In this document: positions 18,984-28,329 of the stretch, piece by piece
Position numbering within the stretch: position 1 is the stretch's first letter
Layout: every line of letters begins with the position of its first letter
Assembly (NCBI GenBank): GCA_030733815.1
Contig: JAUZQE010000015.1
Coordinates: 21,073-85,072 of the forward strand
From: Yanghanlia caeni
Lineage (GTDB): Bacteria; Pseudomonadota; Gammaproteobacteria; Burkholderiales; Burkholderiaceae_B
Length of the DNA stretch: 64,000 bases
Direction: 5' to 3'
Notes under the pieces: generated by a model
Databases searched by the model: none
What the model saw: the letters and a program-made list of their open reading frames with translations, nothing else
Told to the model about the DNA's origin: nothing
Position numbers and translations under genes: made by a program

Positions 18984-19985
18984 GCTCATGGCCAGCGCGG
19001 CCTCGTAGGCGGCGCGCAGCGAAGAGGGGTCGGCGACGCCCCGCCCCGCAATGGAATAGGCGGTGCCGTGATCGACGCTGGTGCGTACGAAAGGCAGGCC
19101 CACGGTGATGTTCACCCCCTGTTCCACGCCGAGGTATTTCACTGGTATCAGCCCCTGATCGTGGTACTGCGCCACCACGATGTCGAACTCGCCCATGCGC
19201 GCGCGCATGAATACCGTATCGCCAGGAATGGGGCCGCTGACTTCCAGACCTTCGGCCCGGGCGGTTTCTATGGCCGGAGCAATGATCTCGATTTCCTCGC
19301 GCCCGAAACGGCCGTCTTCCCCCGCATGGGGGTTCAGGCCCGCCACGGCAATGCGGGGCCGCTGCAAGCCCGCCTGCCGGCAGGCGAGGTCGGCCAGGCG
19401 GATCGTGTCGAGCTCGGCTTCGTAAGTGATGAGGCCGGGCACCTTTGCGAGCGGCACGTGAATCGTGACCAGGATGACGCGCAGCTCGGGGTTCGCCAGC
19501 ATCATGGCGTAACGCTTCGTGCCACTGCGGTCAGCCAGAATTTCGGTGTGCCCGGGGTAGTTGACGCCCCCCAGCTGCATGGCATGCTTGTTCAGCGGCG
19601 CGGTGACAATGGCCCGGATACGCTGCGTCATGGCGTCGTCGATGGCGTGACACAGGTATTCGTAGGCACCGCGCCCGGCCTCGGCCTGCGCCTGGCCCAT
19701 GGCCAGGCCTTCGGGCAGGGCCTGCCAGCGGTTCAGCACGGGCAACACCGCCGGGTCGTGTGAGCAGGCCTCGGGCTCGCTGATGAGTTCGACGCGCAAC
19801 TGGGTGTCAAGGCCCAGCCGCGCAATGGTGGCCTGCAGCACGCCTGCGTCGCCATAGACCAGCGCAGGTTCCGGAAGGCCGCCGGCAAAAAGCTTGACGA
19901 TGATTTCGGGGCCGATGCCCGCGGCATCGCCCATCGTGAAACCCACGGGAAGCGCAGTAGGGCGGGGCGGGGATGATGCATCCAT
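18969..19985 (-). CDS. pdxA: 4-hydroxythreonine-4-phosphate dehydrogenase PdxA
   Basis: A 338-residue NAD-dependent enzyme that oxidises 4-phosphohydroxy-threonine in the de novo pyridoxal phosphate route. FTMGDAAGIGPEIIVK at the N-terminus, NYPGHTEILA in the middle and VAQYHDQGLIPVKYLG near residue 270 supply the metal-binding histidines. NPHAGEDGRFGREE is also diagnostic. Its 3' end overlaps dnaB by 15 bases tail to tail. It is 14 bases from the phoH-like gene and is probably transcribed with it. Its product feeds PLP enzymes such as AlaC, ThrC and Alr encoded nearby. Confidence 0.95.
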   Translation of the reverse strand: MDASSPPRPTALPVGFTMGDAAGIGPEIIVKLFAGGLPEPALVYGDAGVLQATIARLGLDTQLRVELISEPEACSHDPAVLPVLNRWQALPEGLAMGQAQAEAGRGAYEYLCHAIDDAMTQRIRAIVTAPLNKHAMQLGGVNYPGHTEILADRSGTKRYAMMLANPELRVILVTIHVPLAKVPGLITYEAELDTIRLADLACRQAGLQRPRIAVAGLNPHAGEDGRFGREEIEIIAPAIETARAEGLEVSGPIPGDTVFMRARMGEFDIVVAQYHDQGLIPVKYLGVEQGVNITVGLPFVRTSVDHGTAYSIAGRGVADPSSLRAAYEAALAMSSAYR

Positions 19986-19999
19986 ATGTACAGCCTCCG

Positions 20000-21883
20000 T
20001 CAGAGTGCCTCGCTGGCGTAATCGGCCAGACGCGAGCGTTCACCACGTTGCAGCGTGACATGCCCGGCATGCGGCCAGCCCTTGAAGCGATCGACCACGT
20101 AGGTGAGCCCCGAGCTGCCTTCGGTGAGGTAGGGCGTGTCGATCTGGGCGATATTGCCCAGGCAGATGATCTTGGTGCCCGGGCCGGCCCGCGTAACGAG
20201 GGTCTTCATCTGTTTGGGCGTCAGGTTCTGTGCCTCGTCGATGATCAGGTATTTGTTCAGGAACGTGCGGCCCCGCATGAAGTTGAGCGACTTCACCTTG
20301 ATGCGTGACCGAATGAGTTCCATGGTGGATTGCCGGTTCCAGTCGGTGCCTCCCGTATCGCTGGCCAGGTCGTGGCGGCCGGCGCCCAAATGCAGCACCT
20401 CCAGGTTGTCTTCCAGTGCACCCATCCAGGGCAGCATCTTCTCTTCTTCGGTTCCCGGCAGAAAGCCGATGTCGTCGCCCACCGGCACGGTGGCCCGCGT
20501 GATGATGATTTCGTTGTAGCGGTTGGTTTCGAGGGTGTGCGCCAGGCCCGCCGCCAGCGCGAGCAGGGTTTTGCCCGTACCCGCCTGCCCCAGCAGCGAC
20601 ACGAAGTCGATATCCGGGTTCATGAGCAGATTCAGCGCGAAGTTCTGTTCACGGTTGCGCGCCGTGATGCCCCATACGCTATTGCGACTGTGGCTGTGGT
20701 CACGCAGCGTGGCGAGCACGGCCGACTTGCCGCTGACCTCGCGCACTTGCGCGTACAGGGGCATGTCACCTTCCAGGTAGACGAACTGGTTCACCAGGAA
20801 TTCGCTGCACAGCGGCCCTTTGATGCGGTAGAAGGTGGTACCGCTCTGTTGCCATGATTCCACGCCCTTGCCGTGTTTGAGCCAGAAGTTCTCGGGCAGC
20901 GGCATGACGCCGTCGTACAGCAGGTCGGAGTCGTCGATGACCCGGTCGTTCAGGTAGTCTTCGGCGTGCATGCCCAGGGCGCGCGCCTTGAGCCGGATAT
21001 TGATGTCTTTGGACACCAGCACCACCGTGCGCCTGGGGTGCAGGGTCTTGAGCGCCTGCACCACCCCCAGGATCACGTGGTCGGCTTTGCCCATGGGCAG
21101 TTCCACGGGCAGGGCGGTATCGAGGGCGGTGGTCTGCAGCAGCAACTGGCCCAAGGCTTCCTGATTGCCCAGCGCATCGAGGTTCACGCCTTTCTCCAGG
21201 TCGGACACCTCGTTCACCAGCGCGTCGAGAAAACGGCTGACCTGGCGCGCATTGCGGGCAACTTCCGACATGCCCTTCTTGTGATGATCGAGTTCTTCCA
21301 GAACGATCATCGGGAGGTAGATGTCGTGCTCTTCGAACTTGAAGAGCGAATTCGAATCGTGCAGCAGCACGTTGGTGTCGAGTACGAAGAGCTTGCGGCG
21401 GGATGCCGGCAGCCGGGCCCGCTTGCGGGCAGCAGCGCGCGGCTGAGCCTTCTCGGTGGCATCGTCTGCCTGCGCGGTGTCGCGTGCCTGTTTTGCGACG
21501 GGGGCGGGCGGTACCTCTTCGACCAGGATTTCGCTGGCCGGCGCCACGAGTTCGCCGTCCGCATGGGTATGGGTGGGCTGCGGGGCAGCGATTGCCTCGT
21601 CGGGTGCTGCGGCTGCGCGCTTGTCTTCCGGCCGGGCGGCCGGCCGCTGTGCGGCAGATTCTGGCGTGCCGGGCGGCGCCGCTGTTGCCGCAGTGCTTTG
21701 CGCGGCGCTGCTGCGGGCTGCGGCCTTCTTTGCTGCCTTTGCCGCCCGGGCGGTCGTGGCGGCGGGGCGCACAGCAACCGGCTCAGCTTCGAGGGCTCCC
21801 AGGGTGTCTTCGAGCGGAAGGTAACCGGGGTCTTTGGGGTCGACACGGTCGCCCATTCGAACCGGCAGTTTCGGTAAAGGCAT
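20000..21883 (-). CDS. PhoH-family ATPase with N-terminal PIN domain
   Basis: A 627-residue protein of the YlaK/PhoH2 type: a PIN RNase domain (RRKLFVLDTNVLLHDSNS near residue 165, then VLEELDHHKKG) joined to a PhoH RNA-helicase-like ATPase (Walker A GQAGTGKTLLALAAG near 433-447). Such fusions act as ATP-driven sequence-specific ribonucleases. Between a conserved first 25 residues and the PIN domain lies an unusual tail of about 130 residues rich in alanine, proline and lysine, with KAAKKAAARS-like stretches. The open frame extends to 21982, but MPLPKLPVRMGDRVDP at 21883 follows AGGAGC and is preferred. Confidence 0.9.
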   Translation of the reverse strand: MPLPKLPVRMGDRVDPKDPGYLPLEDTLGALEAEPVAVRPAATTARAAKAAKKAAARSSAAQSTAATAAPPGTPESAAQRPAARPEDKRAAAAPDEAIAAPQPTHTHADGELVAPASEILVEEVPPAPVAKQARDTAQADDATEKAQPRAAARKRARLPASRRKLFVLDTNVLLHDSNSLFKFEEHDIYLPMIVLEELDHHKKGMSEVARNARQVSRFLDALVNEVSDLEKGVNLDALGNQEALGQLLLQTTALDTALPVELPMGKADHVILGVVQALKTLHPRRTVVLVSKDINIRLKARALGMHAEDYLNDRVIDDSDLLYDGVMPLPENFWLKHGKGVESWQQSGTTFYRIKGPLCSEFLVNQFVYLEGDMPLYAQVREVSGKSAVLATLRDHSHSRNSVWGITARNREQNFALNLLMNPDIDFVSLLGQAGTGKTLLALAAGLAHTLETNRYNEIIITRATVPVGDDIGFLPGTEEEKMLPWMGALEDNLEVLHLGAGRHDLASDTGGTDWNRQSTMELIRSRIKVKSLNFMRGRTFLNKYLIIDEAQNLTPKQMKTLVTRAGPGTKIICLGNIAQIDTPYLTEGSSGLTYVVDRFKGWPHAGHVTLQRGERSRLADYASEAL

Positions 21884-21918
21884 GGCCTGTTGCTCCTGTG
21901 TGGCGTGCCAGTGAGGCG

Positions 21919-22383
21919 TCAGTGTTCGCGCACGGCTTGCAGCACGGCGTCGACATGACCCGGCACGCGCAGTCCGCGCCATTCTTTCACCAGTACGCCG
22001 TTCTCGTCGATAAGAAAGGTGCTGCGTTCGATGCCGCGCACCTGCTTGCCGTACATGTTCTTCATTTTGATTACTTTGAACAGGGTGCAGAGCGATTCGT
22101 CGGCATCGGAGATGAGTGCAAAGGGCAGCTCATGCTTGGCCGTGAAATTCTGGTGCGATTTGAGGGAATCGCGTGACACGCCGATGATTCTTGCGCCTGC
22201 CGCCTCGAATTCGGAATGCAGGTCACGAAATCCCTGCGCCTGCGTTGTGCAGCCCGGTGTGTTGTCTTTGGGGTAGAAATACAGCACCGTTTTGCGGCCC
22301 TTGAGGGTGTCGAGCGAAATGTCTCCGTGCGTGGATGTGGCGGTGAAGGGCGGTATGGCTTCGCCCACGGAAATTGCGGTCAT
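21919..22383 (-). CDS. bcp: Thioredoxin-dependent peroxiredoxin Bcp (PrxQ type)
   Basis: A 154-residue thiol peroxidase that reduces hydrogen peroxide and organic peroxides. The peroxidatic cysteine is C45 in DNTPGCTTQAQ. In E. coli Bcp a second cysteine lies at position 50 (CxxxxC). Here that position is glutamine, so the partner must be C99 or another thiol. The RIIGVSRDS segment and a C-terminal LIDENGVLVKEW fit the family. The start codon abuts the stop of the Mth938-like gene (22384) with no gap, so the two are coupled. Confidence 0.94.
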   Translation of the reverse strand: MTAISVGEAIPPFTATSTHGDISLDTLKGRKTVLYFYPKDNTPGCTTQAQGFRDLHSEFEAAGARIIGVSRDSLKSHQNFTAKHELPFALISDADESLCTLFKVIKMKNMYGKQVRGIERSTFLIDENGVLVKEWRGLRVPGHVDAVLQAVREH

Positions 22384-22857
22384 TCAGACTTCCTGTGCTG
22401 GAATCAGGGCGACGACGACGCGCCGCCCTTCGGACATGAGGATGTTGTAGGTACGCGCAGCGGCCTGGGTGGACATGGCTTCCACACCGATGCCCAGGCG
22501 CTGCAGTGGCGTGGTGAGGGCCGAGCTGAGCATGACCTGACGCGAACCGGTGCCGATGATCACCACTTCCACGTTACCCGTGGCACGCGCCGGAAGGTCG
22601 TCGAGGAAAGCCATGGGATCGGAGCCGGCCGTTTCCACACCTGCCATTTCTTGCAGTGCAGCAAGGGTCAGCTGCGCGATGTCTTCGATGGCCCAGGGTT
22701 CGATGGGGCCTTCGGGTGAGAAACGTACCGGATGCCGGTACGAGGCCCCGTTGATTTCGATATAACCCGCCCCATATGCGGTAACGGTATTCAGCCCTGG
22801 ATTGGATTCTTTCTGTAGTAGCAAGGGTGGCTCCCGAGTTGGTTCATCATAGCGCAT
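22384..22857 (-). CDS. Mth938-like domain (DUF498) protein
   Basis: A protein of 157 residues if it starts at the ATG at 22857. A TTG at 22824 has GGGAG 6 bases upstream and starts where relatives usually do (LLLQKESNPGLNTVTAYG), which would give 146 residues. The family, which includes the mitochondrial complex I factor NDUFAF3, has no settled bacterial function. The conserved core has VVIIGTGSRQ near residue 100 and GVEAMSTQAAARTYNIL near 125, a Rossmann-like layout. It is directly coupled to bcp. Confidence 0.85.
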   Translation of the reverse strand: MRYDEPTREPPLLLQKESNPGLNTVTAYGAGYIEINGASYRHPVRFSPEGPIEPWAIEDIAQLTLAALQEMAGVETAGSDPMAFLDDLPARATGNVEVVIIGTGSRQVMLSSALTTPLQRLGIGVEAMSTQAAARTYNILMSEGRRVVVALIPAQEV

Positions 22858-22913
22858 GCGTGCGGCGTTGAACGCACGGCTACGGACGGTGAATCGATTA
22901 AACTAGATGCCAT

Positions 22914-22943
22914 TTGCCGCGATCTGGCTCTTTACGCTAGATT
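22914..22943 (+). promoter_or_regulatory. Candidate sigma-70 promoter of alaC-hom-thrC
   Basis: TTGCCG and TAGATT are separated by 18 bases, and the alaC ATG lies 45 bases further on. Four of six bases match the consensus in each box. It sits in the 131-base divergent gap between the Mth938-like gene and alaC. Confidence 0.45.
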
Positions 22944-22988
22944 ATCGAGTTTGCCCGTTTTCATACTGCATTTCAGCCAAGGATCACC

Positions 22989-24176
22989 ATGAGCACGTTT
23001 CCACGTATCGAGCGCTTGCCTCCGTATGTCTTCAATATAACGGGCGAACTCAAGATGGCGGCACGCCGGCGCGGCGAAGACATCATCGACATGTCAATGG
23101 GCAACCCCGATGGGGCCACCCCCAAGCACATCGTCGACAAGCTGGTCGAAGCCGTGCAGCGCCCCGATACCCACGGTTATTCAGTTTCGCGCGGCATTCC
23201 CCGCCTGCGCAAGGCCATCTCGGCCTGGTACGACCGCCGCTACGACGTGCAGATCGACCCCGAAACCGAGGCGATCGTCACCATCGGGTCGAAGGAAGGT
23301 CTGGCGCACCTGATGCTCGCCACACTCGATCGGGGCGACACCGTTCTGGTGCCAAACCCCAGTTACCCCATCCATATTTATGGTGCGGTCATTGCCGGGG
23401 CCAACATCCGTTCGGTACCCATCGCGCCGGGGCTCGATTTTTTCGAGGAAATCGAACGGGCGGTGCGCGAGACGATTCCCCGGCCCAAGATGATGATTCT
23501 GGGGTTCCCCAGCAATCCAACGGCCCAGTGTGTCGATCTGTCGTTTTTCGAGCGCATCGTTGCGCTGGCCCGCGAGCACAACATTTTGGTGGTGCACGAC
23601 CTGGCCTATGCCGATATCACGTTCGACGGTTATGTTGCCCCCTCCATCATGCAGGTGGAGGGCGCGCGCGACGTGGCCGTTGAATTTTTCACCATGAGCA
23701 AGAGCTACAACATGGCCGGCTGGCGTGTGGGCTTCATGGTGGGCAATCCGCAACTCGTCAGTGCACTGGCGCGCATCAAGAGCTATCACGACTACGGCAT
23801 GTTCACGCCCATACAGGTGGCGTCCATTGCCGCTCTCGAAGGCCCGCAAGACTGCGTGGCCCAGGTCGTGGCCCAGTACCAGAGCCGCCGCGACGTGCTG
23901 GCCAAGGGGCTGCACGAAGCCGGCTGGCCCGTCGATCTCCCGAAGGCGTCCATGTACATCTGGGCGCGCATTCCCGAAGCCTATCGTTCCATTGGCTCGC
24001 TCGAGTTTTCGAAGCGCCTGCTTGCCGATGCGAAGGTGGCCGTATCACCCGGCATCGGTTTTGGCGACTATGGCGACGAATACGTGCGCTTTGCGCTCAT
24101 CGAAAACGAGCAACGCATCCGTCAGGCGGTGCGCGGCATCAAAGACATGTTCCGTAAAGACGGTGTAGGCAAATGA
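22989..24176 (+). CDS. alaC: Alanine-type PLP aminotransferase (AlaC)
   Basis: A 395-residue fold-type I aminotransferase. The PLP lysine lies in [15 protein letters not shown] near residue 238. Substrate-binding residues appear in [10 protein letters not shown] near residue 38 and FPSNPTAQ near 178. This group makes alanine from pyruvate and glutamate. In betaproteobacteria it commonly precedes hom and thrC. It overlaps hom by ATGA, so the three genes form one operon for alanine and threonine synthesis. Exact amino-donor preference is not visible. Confidence 0.9.
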   Translation: MSTFPRIERLPPYVFNITGELKMAARRRGEDIIDMSMGNPDGATPKHIVDKLVEAVQRPDTHGYSVSRGIPRLRKAISAWYDRRYDVQIDPETEAIVTIGSKEGLAHLMLATLDRGDTVLVPNPSYPIHIYGAVIAGANIRSVPIAPGLDFFEEIERAVRETIPRPKMMILGFPSNPTAQCVDLSFFERIVALAREHNILVVHDLAYADITFDGYVAPSIMQVEGARDVAVEFFTMSKSYNMAGWRVGFMVGNPQLVSALARIKSYHDYGMFTPIQVASIAALEGPQDCVAQVVAQYQSRRDVLAKGLHEAGWPVDLPKASMYIWARIPEAYRSIGSLEFSKRLLADAKVAVSPGIGFGDYGDEYVRFALIENEQRIRQAVRGIKDMFRKDGVGK

Positions 24177-25498
24177 GTTCCAGCAGGGAAATGGCTTCAA
24201 TCAGGGTCGGGCTTTTGGGTCTGGGAGTCGTGGGTGGCGGCACCTGGAAGGTGTTGCAGAAGAACGCTGAAGAGATCGCACGGCGTGCCGGGCGGCGTAT
24301 CGAGGTGGCGGCGGTGGCCGTGCGCGACGTTGAAAAGGCCCGGCGACTGCTGGGCGACAGCGACGTGCGCATCACCACCGACGGGCTCGAGGTGGCTCGC
24401 GACCCCAATATCGATATTGTCGTCGAGCTCATCGGCGGCGAGACGATCGCCAAGGAGTGGGTCATGGAGGCGATCCGCCAGGGCAAGCACGTGGTTACCG
24501 CCAACAAGGCGCTGCTCGCCTGTCATGGCAACGAAATTTTCGATGCGGCCAGCAGCAAGGGTGTGATGGTGATGTTCGAGGCGGCAGTGGCCGGCGGCAT
24601 TCCCATCATCAAGGCGATTCGCGAGGGCCTGACGGCCAATCGCATCGACTGGATTGCCGGCATCATCAACGGCACCACCAACTTCATTTTGTCTGAAATG
24701 CAGTCGCGCGGCCTGCCGTTCAACACGGTGCTTGCCGAAGCACAACGCCTGGGCTATGCCGAGGCCGATCCCACTTTCGACATTGAAGGCGTCGACGCCG
24801 CACACAAGCTCACTTTGCTTGCCTCGCTGGCTTTCGGCATTCCTGTTCAGTTCGACAAGGCCTGCGTGGAAGGCATCTCGAAGCTCGAGGCCGAAGACAT
24901 CCAGCACGCCGCCCGTCTGGGCTATCGCATCAAGCTGCTGGGCATCACCCGGCGCCGCGACGACGGCATCGAGCTGCGCGTACACCCCACACTCATTCCC
25001 ATGGGTTGCCTGCTCGCCAATGTCGATGGCGCCATGAACGCGGTACTGGTGCATGGCGATGCGGTGGGGCCCACGCTGTACTACGGCCAGGGTGCGGGCG
25101 AAATGCCCACTGCGTCGGCCGTGGTGGCCGACCTGGTCGACGTGGCGCGCCTTGAATCGGCCGACCCGGAGCACCGGGTGCCGCACCTGGCCTTCCAGCC
25201 CGACGCGGTTAAAGATATTCCCATTCTTGGTGCCGACGACATCGAATCGTCGTATTACCTGCGCCTGCGGGTCGAAGACCGTCCGGGCGTGTTGTCCGAA
25301 ATATCCCGTATTCTGGCCGAATCCGACATTTCCATCGGTTCCATGTTCCAGGAACCGTTCCAGGCGGGCGAAGCCTCTATTATTTTCCTGCTGCATCGCG
25401 CGCGCGAAGGTGCAGTCAGCGGTGCCATCACACGCATGCACAAGTTGCCCTTCGTGCGCTCGGAAGTGACCCGGTTGCGCGTCGAGGATCTGATATGA
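24173..25498 (+). CDS. hom: Homoserine dehydrogenase
   Basis: A 441-residue NAD(P)-dependent enzyme that reduces aspartate semialdehyde to homoserine, the branch point to threonine and methionine. The nucleotide-binding loop is [14 protein letters not shown] near residues 12-25. The catalytic region shows [14 protein letters not shown] near 170. A C-terminal ACT domain begins near residue 360 ([19 protein letters not shown]), implying feedback control by threonine. No aspartokinase is fused. The start overlaps alaC. An ATG at 24191, six codons in, is a possible alternative. The stop overlaps thrC. Confidence 0.96.
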   Translation: MSSSREMASIRVGLLGLGVVGGGTWKVLQKNAEEIARRAGRRIEVAAVAVRDVEKARRLLGDSDVRITTDGLEVARDPNIDIVVELIGGETIAKEWVMEAIRQGKHVVTANKALLACHGNEIFDAASSKGVMVMFEAAVAGGIPIIKAIREGLTANRIDWIAGIINGTTNFILSEMQSRGLPFNTVLAEAQRLGYAEADPTFDIEGVDAAHKLTLLASLAFGIPVQFDKACVEGISKLEAEDIQHAARLGYRIKLLGITRRRDDGIELRVHPTLIPMGCLLANVDGAMNAVLVHGDAVGPTLYYGQGAGEMPTASAVVADLVDVARLESADPEHRVPHLAFQPDAVKDIPILGADDIESSYYLRLRVEDRPGVLSEISRILAESDISIGSMFQEPFQAGEASIIFLLHRAREGAVSGAITRMHKLPFVRSEVTRLRVEDLI

Positions 25499-26925
25499 AA
25501 TACATCTCCACTCGCGGGGGCATGGCACCCCAGCCGTTCTGCGACATTCTGCTGGAAGGGCTGGCTCCCGACGGCGGGCTGACCATGCCCGAATCCGTGC
25601 CCAAGGTGTCGGCCGCCACGCTGGAAGGCTGGCGCGCGCTGGGCTACGCCGAGCTCGCCGCCGAGATTCTCGGCACGTTCATCGACGACATTCCGGCTGA
25701 TGACCTGTTGCAGCTGACTCGTGCCGCCTATGCACCCGAAGTGTTTCCCGGGCCCGAAATGGTGCCCGTCAAGCCGCTGAACGGTGGCATGAGCCTGCTG
25801 GGCCTGTCTGAGGGGCCCACGCTGGCGTTCAAGGACATGGCCATGCAGTTCCTGGGCCAGGTCTTCGAATACGTGCTCACCCGCCGCGGTGCCACGCTCA
25901 ACATTCTGGGCGCCACCTCCGGTGATACGGGTTCGGCGGCCGAGTATGCCATGCGGGGCAAGCGTGGCGTTACGGTATTCATGCTGTCGCCGCAGGGGCG
26001 CATGAGCGCCTTTCAGCGCGCGCAGATGTACTCGCTGCAAGACTCCAACATTCACAACATCGCCATCGACGGCGTGTTCGACGACTGCCAGGATATCGTC
26101 AAGACGCTGGCGGGCGATCTCGAATTCAAGAACGCCTACCGGCTGGGTGCGGTGAACTCGATCAACTGGGCGCGCATTGCCGCGCAGGTCGTGTACTACT
26201 TCTGGGGTTGGCTGCGCGCCACGCCCGCCGGCAGCAGCGCGCACGTGTCCTTCTGCGTGCCTTCGGGCAATTTTGGCAACATTCTTGCCGGGCACATCGC
26301 CCGTGAAATGGGGCTGCCCGTGCGCCGGCTGGTGCTGGCCACCAACGAAAACAACGTTCTTGAAGAGTTCTTCCGCACGGGGGTGTACCGACCACGCTCG
26401 TCGGCACAAACTCACGCCACGTCCAGCCCCTCCATGGACATCTCCAAGGCGTCGAACTTCGAGCGCTTCGTGTTCGACCTGGTGGGCCGCGATCCGCAAC
26501 GCGTGAAGTCGCTCTGGGGCGAGCTGGAATCTCGGGGGCAGTTCGATCTCGGCGCCCTCAAGCCGCAGTTCGAGCAACGCTACGGGTTCGTTTCGGGAAC
26601 CAGTTCGCACGCCGATCGCCTTGCCACCATCCGTCGCGTGTACCAGGAAACGGGCGTGCTCATCGACCCGCATACCGCCGATGGCGTGAAGGTGGCGGCA
26701 CCGTTTGTGGAAGAGGGCGTACCCATGCTGGTGCTCGAAACGGCGCTGCCGGCCAAGTTTGCCGAAACGATCCGTGAGGCCGTGGGCATCGAGCCGCCCG
26801 TACCCGAGCATCTGGCGGGGCTCGATGCACTGCCGCAGCGTGTGGTCAACATGGCATGCGATGCCGAGCAGGTGCGCAATTACATTCGCGAGTTTGCGCC
26901 GCTGCCCGATTCCGAAGCACCCTAG
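25495..26925 (+). CDS. thrC: Threonine synthase
   Basis: A 476-residue fold-type II PLP enzyme that turns O-phosphohomoserine into threonine. The PLP lysine is in LAFKDMAMQFLGQ near residue 113. GATSGDTGSAAEYAMRGK near 140 binds phosphate. The N-terminal YISTRGGMAPQPFCDILLEG is typical of the long (type 2) enzymes of proteobacteria. It is coupled to hom by an ATGA overlap and is the last gene of the operon. The convergent hpnE stop is 25 bases away. Confidence 0.96.
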   Translation: MKYISTRGGMAPQPFCDILLEGLAPDGGLTMPESVPKVSAATLEGWRALGYAELAAEILGTFIDDIPADDLLQLTRAAYAPEVFPGPEMVPVKPLNGGMSLLGLSEGPTLAFKDMAMQFLGQVFEYVLTRRGATLNILGATSGDTGSAAEYAMRGKRGVTVFMLSPQGRMSAFQRAQMYSLQDSNIHNIAIDGVFDDCQDIVKTLAGDLEFKNAYRLGAVNSINWARIAAQVVYYFWGWLRATPAGSSAHVSFCVPSGNFGNILAGHIAREMGLPVRRLVLATNENNVLEEFFRTGVYRPRSSAQTHATSSPSMDISKASNFERFVFDLVGRDPQRVKSLWGELESRGQFDLGALKPQFEQRYGFVSGTSSHADRLATIRRVYQETGVLIDPHTADGVKVAAPFVEEGVPMLVLETALPAKFAETIREAVGIEPPVPEHLAGLDALPQRVVNMACDAEQVRNYIREFAPLPDSEAP

Positions 26926-26949
26926 TCACTGCGCTCGGGGCTCCGGTTT

Positions 26950-28329
26950 TCACATTTCCTGGCGCGGCACAGCAGTCTCGTGTGCCGCTGTCAGCGCCAG
27001 CACGGCATCGCGGCCGCTGCGCACCGCGCCCTCCAGCACTGCGGGGTAGCCCGTGTCCGTCCAGTCTCCCGCCACCCAGACGCCGCGCCATGGTGTCCGG
27101 TTCCCGGGCCGCCTCAGGCCGGGTCGTGCCAGGAAGGTCGCACGCTTTTCCACGATCAGCGCGTGGCGGCTCACCTCCGGCATCGGCATCGCCAGCTGTT
27201 CGCGCAACTGCTCCACGACACCGGCGACGGCCGCGTTGCGCTCCTGTGCCAGCAATGCATCGGCGTCGCTCACTACCACGTGCAGCAGGCGCTTTTCCTG
27301 ATCCTGACCCTGAAACAGCCATTGCCCGAAATGATTGCGTGTGCGGTGCTCGTGCAGCAAAAGCATGGGCTGCGGCAGATGCATGGGTGCCGCCAATTGG
27401 AACGTGAGCGTCGCGATGGGCGCGTGCTCGAAGGCATCCAGATCGGCAAGGAACTGTGTGCTGCCCGGGCAGTCGGGCAGGGTGGCCAGCAGGCGCGCAG
27501 TGGAAGGGGTGTTCGCGCACACCACTACGGCATCGTAGCGGTCGGGAAGGTCGTCCAGCGCCAGACCGCATGCCGACACATGGCGCAGTCGGCGCACGGT
27601 ATAAGGGTGTCGTATTTCGAGCGTGGGGGAGGCGTGACCCGGGTCGCCCGACGCGCCGGCTTCGGCAGCCAGCCGTGCCACCCTGGCCGGCCATAGCGCG
27701 GTGAGGTCGCAGCGGGGAATCAGCATGTCGCTCGCACTGCGATCCGGTGCGCCCAGGCTGTCGCGCAGTACGTGCGCAAAGAGCTGCGCGCAGGCGTGTT
27801 CCACGGGCGTGTTCAGGGTGGCGATGCACAGCGGCCCCCACAGTAGGTTGCATAGCCGCGGCGGCTGCTGCGCGCGTTCAAGCCAGCGTTGTACCGTGCA
27901 GCCGGGCGGTGTGCGCCAGCCCTGGCCCCGCAGGGCGGCCACGGCACGTAATGCCGCCAGCTTCTCAGGCCAGCGCAGCCCGCGCGCTGCCAGCAGTGCT
28001 GCGGCGATGTGCAGCGGGGCAGGCAGAGCGCGGCCCGCACGCAGGCGCAGTGTACCGTCGGCACTGTGCACGGTGAGCGGCAGGCGGTGAAAGAGGGTGT
28101 TCACATCCAGCCCCAGCTCGCGCATCAGCGCGAGCGTGGCGGTGTAGGCCCCGAGCAGAATATGCTGGCCGTTGTCGATCGTCGCATCGAGGGTGGGGGC
28201 ATGTACGGCACGTGCGCGCCCGCCCAGTGTGGGGGCGGACTCGAATACGTGCACCTGATGGCCCAGGCGCCATGCCGTCAGTGCGGCACTCAGCCCCGCC
28301 CACCCCGCGCCGACGACGGCAAGCTTCAT
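26950..28329 (-). CDS. hpnE: Hydroxysqualene dehydroxylase HpnE
   Basis: A 459-residue FAD-dependent amine-oxidase-like protein. The dinucleotide fold is at the very start (VVGAGWAGLSAALTAWRLGH), with GGRARAV near residue 43 and a C-terminal GVWVAGDWTDTGYPAVLEGA that closes the FAD site. In the HpnCDE pathway this enzyme reduces hydroxysqualene to squalene. The related carotenoid desaturases are excluded mainly by context, since hpnD and hpnC precede it with overlapping ends. No squalene-hopene cyclase is in the window. Confidence 0.9.
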   Translation of the reverse strand: MKLAVVGAGWAGLSAALTAWRLGHQVHVFESAPTLGGRARAVHAPTLDATIDNGQHILLGAYTATLALMRELGLDVNTLFHRLPLTVHSADGTLRLRAGRALPAPLHIAAALLAARGLRWPEKLAALRAVAALRGQGWRTPPGCTVQRWLERAQQPPRLCNLLWGPLCIATLNTPVEHACAQLFAHVLRDSLGAPDRSASDMLIPRCDLTALWPARVARLAAEAGASGDPGHASPTLEIRHPYTVRRLRHVSACGLALDDLPDRYDAVVVCANTPSTARLLATLPDCPGSTQFLADLDAFEHAPIATLTFQLAAPMHLPQPMLLLHEHRTRNHFGQWLFQGQDQEKRLLHVVVSDADALLAQERNAAVAGVVEQLREQLAMPMPEVSRHALIVEKRATFLARPGLRRPGNRTPWRGVWVAGDWTDTGYPAVLEGAVRSGRDAVLALTAAHETAVPRQEM

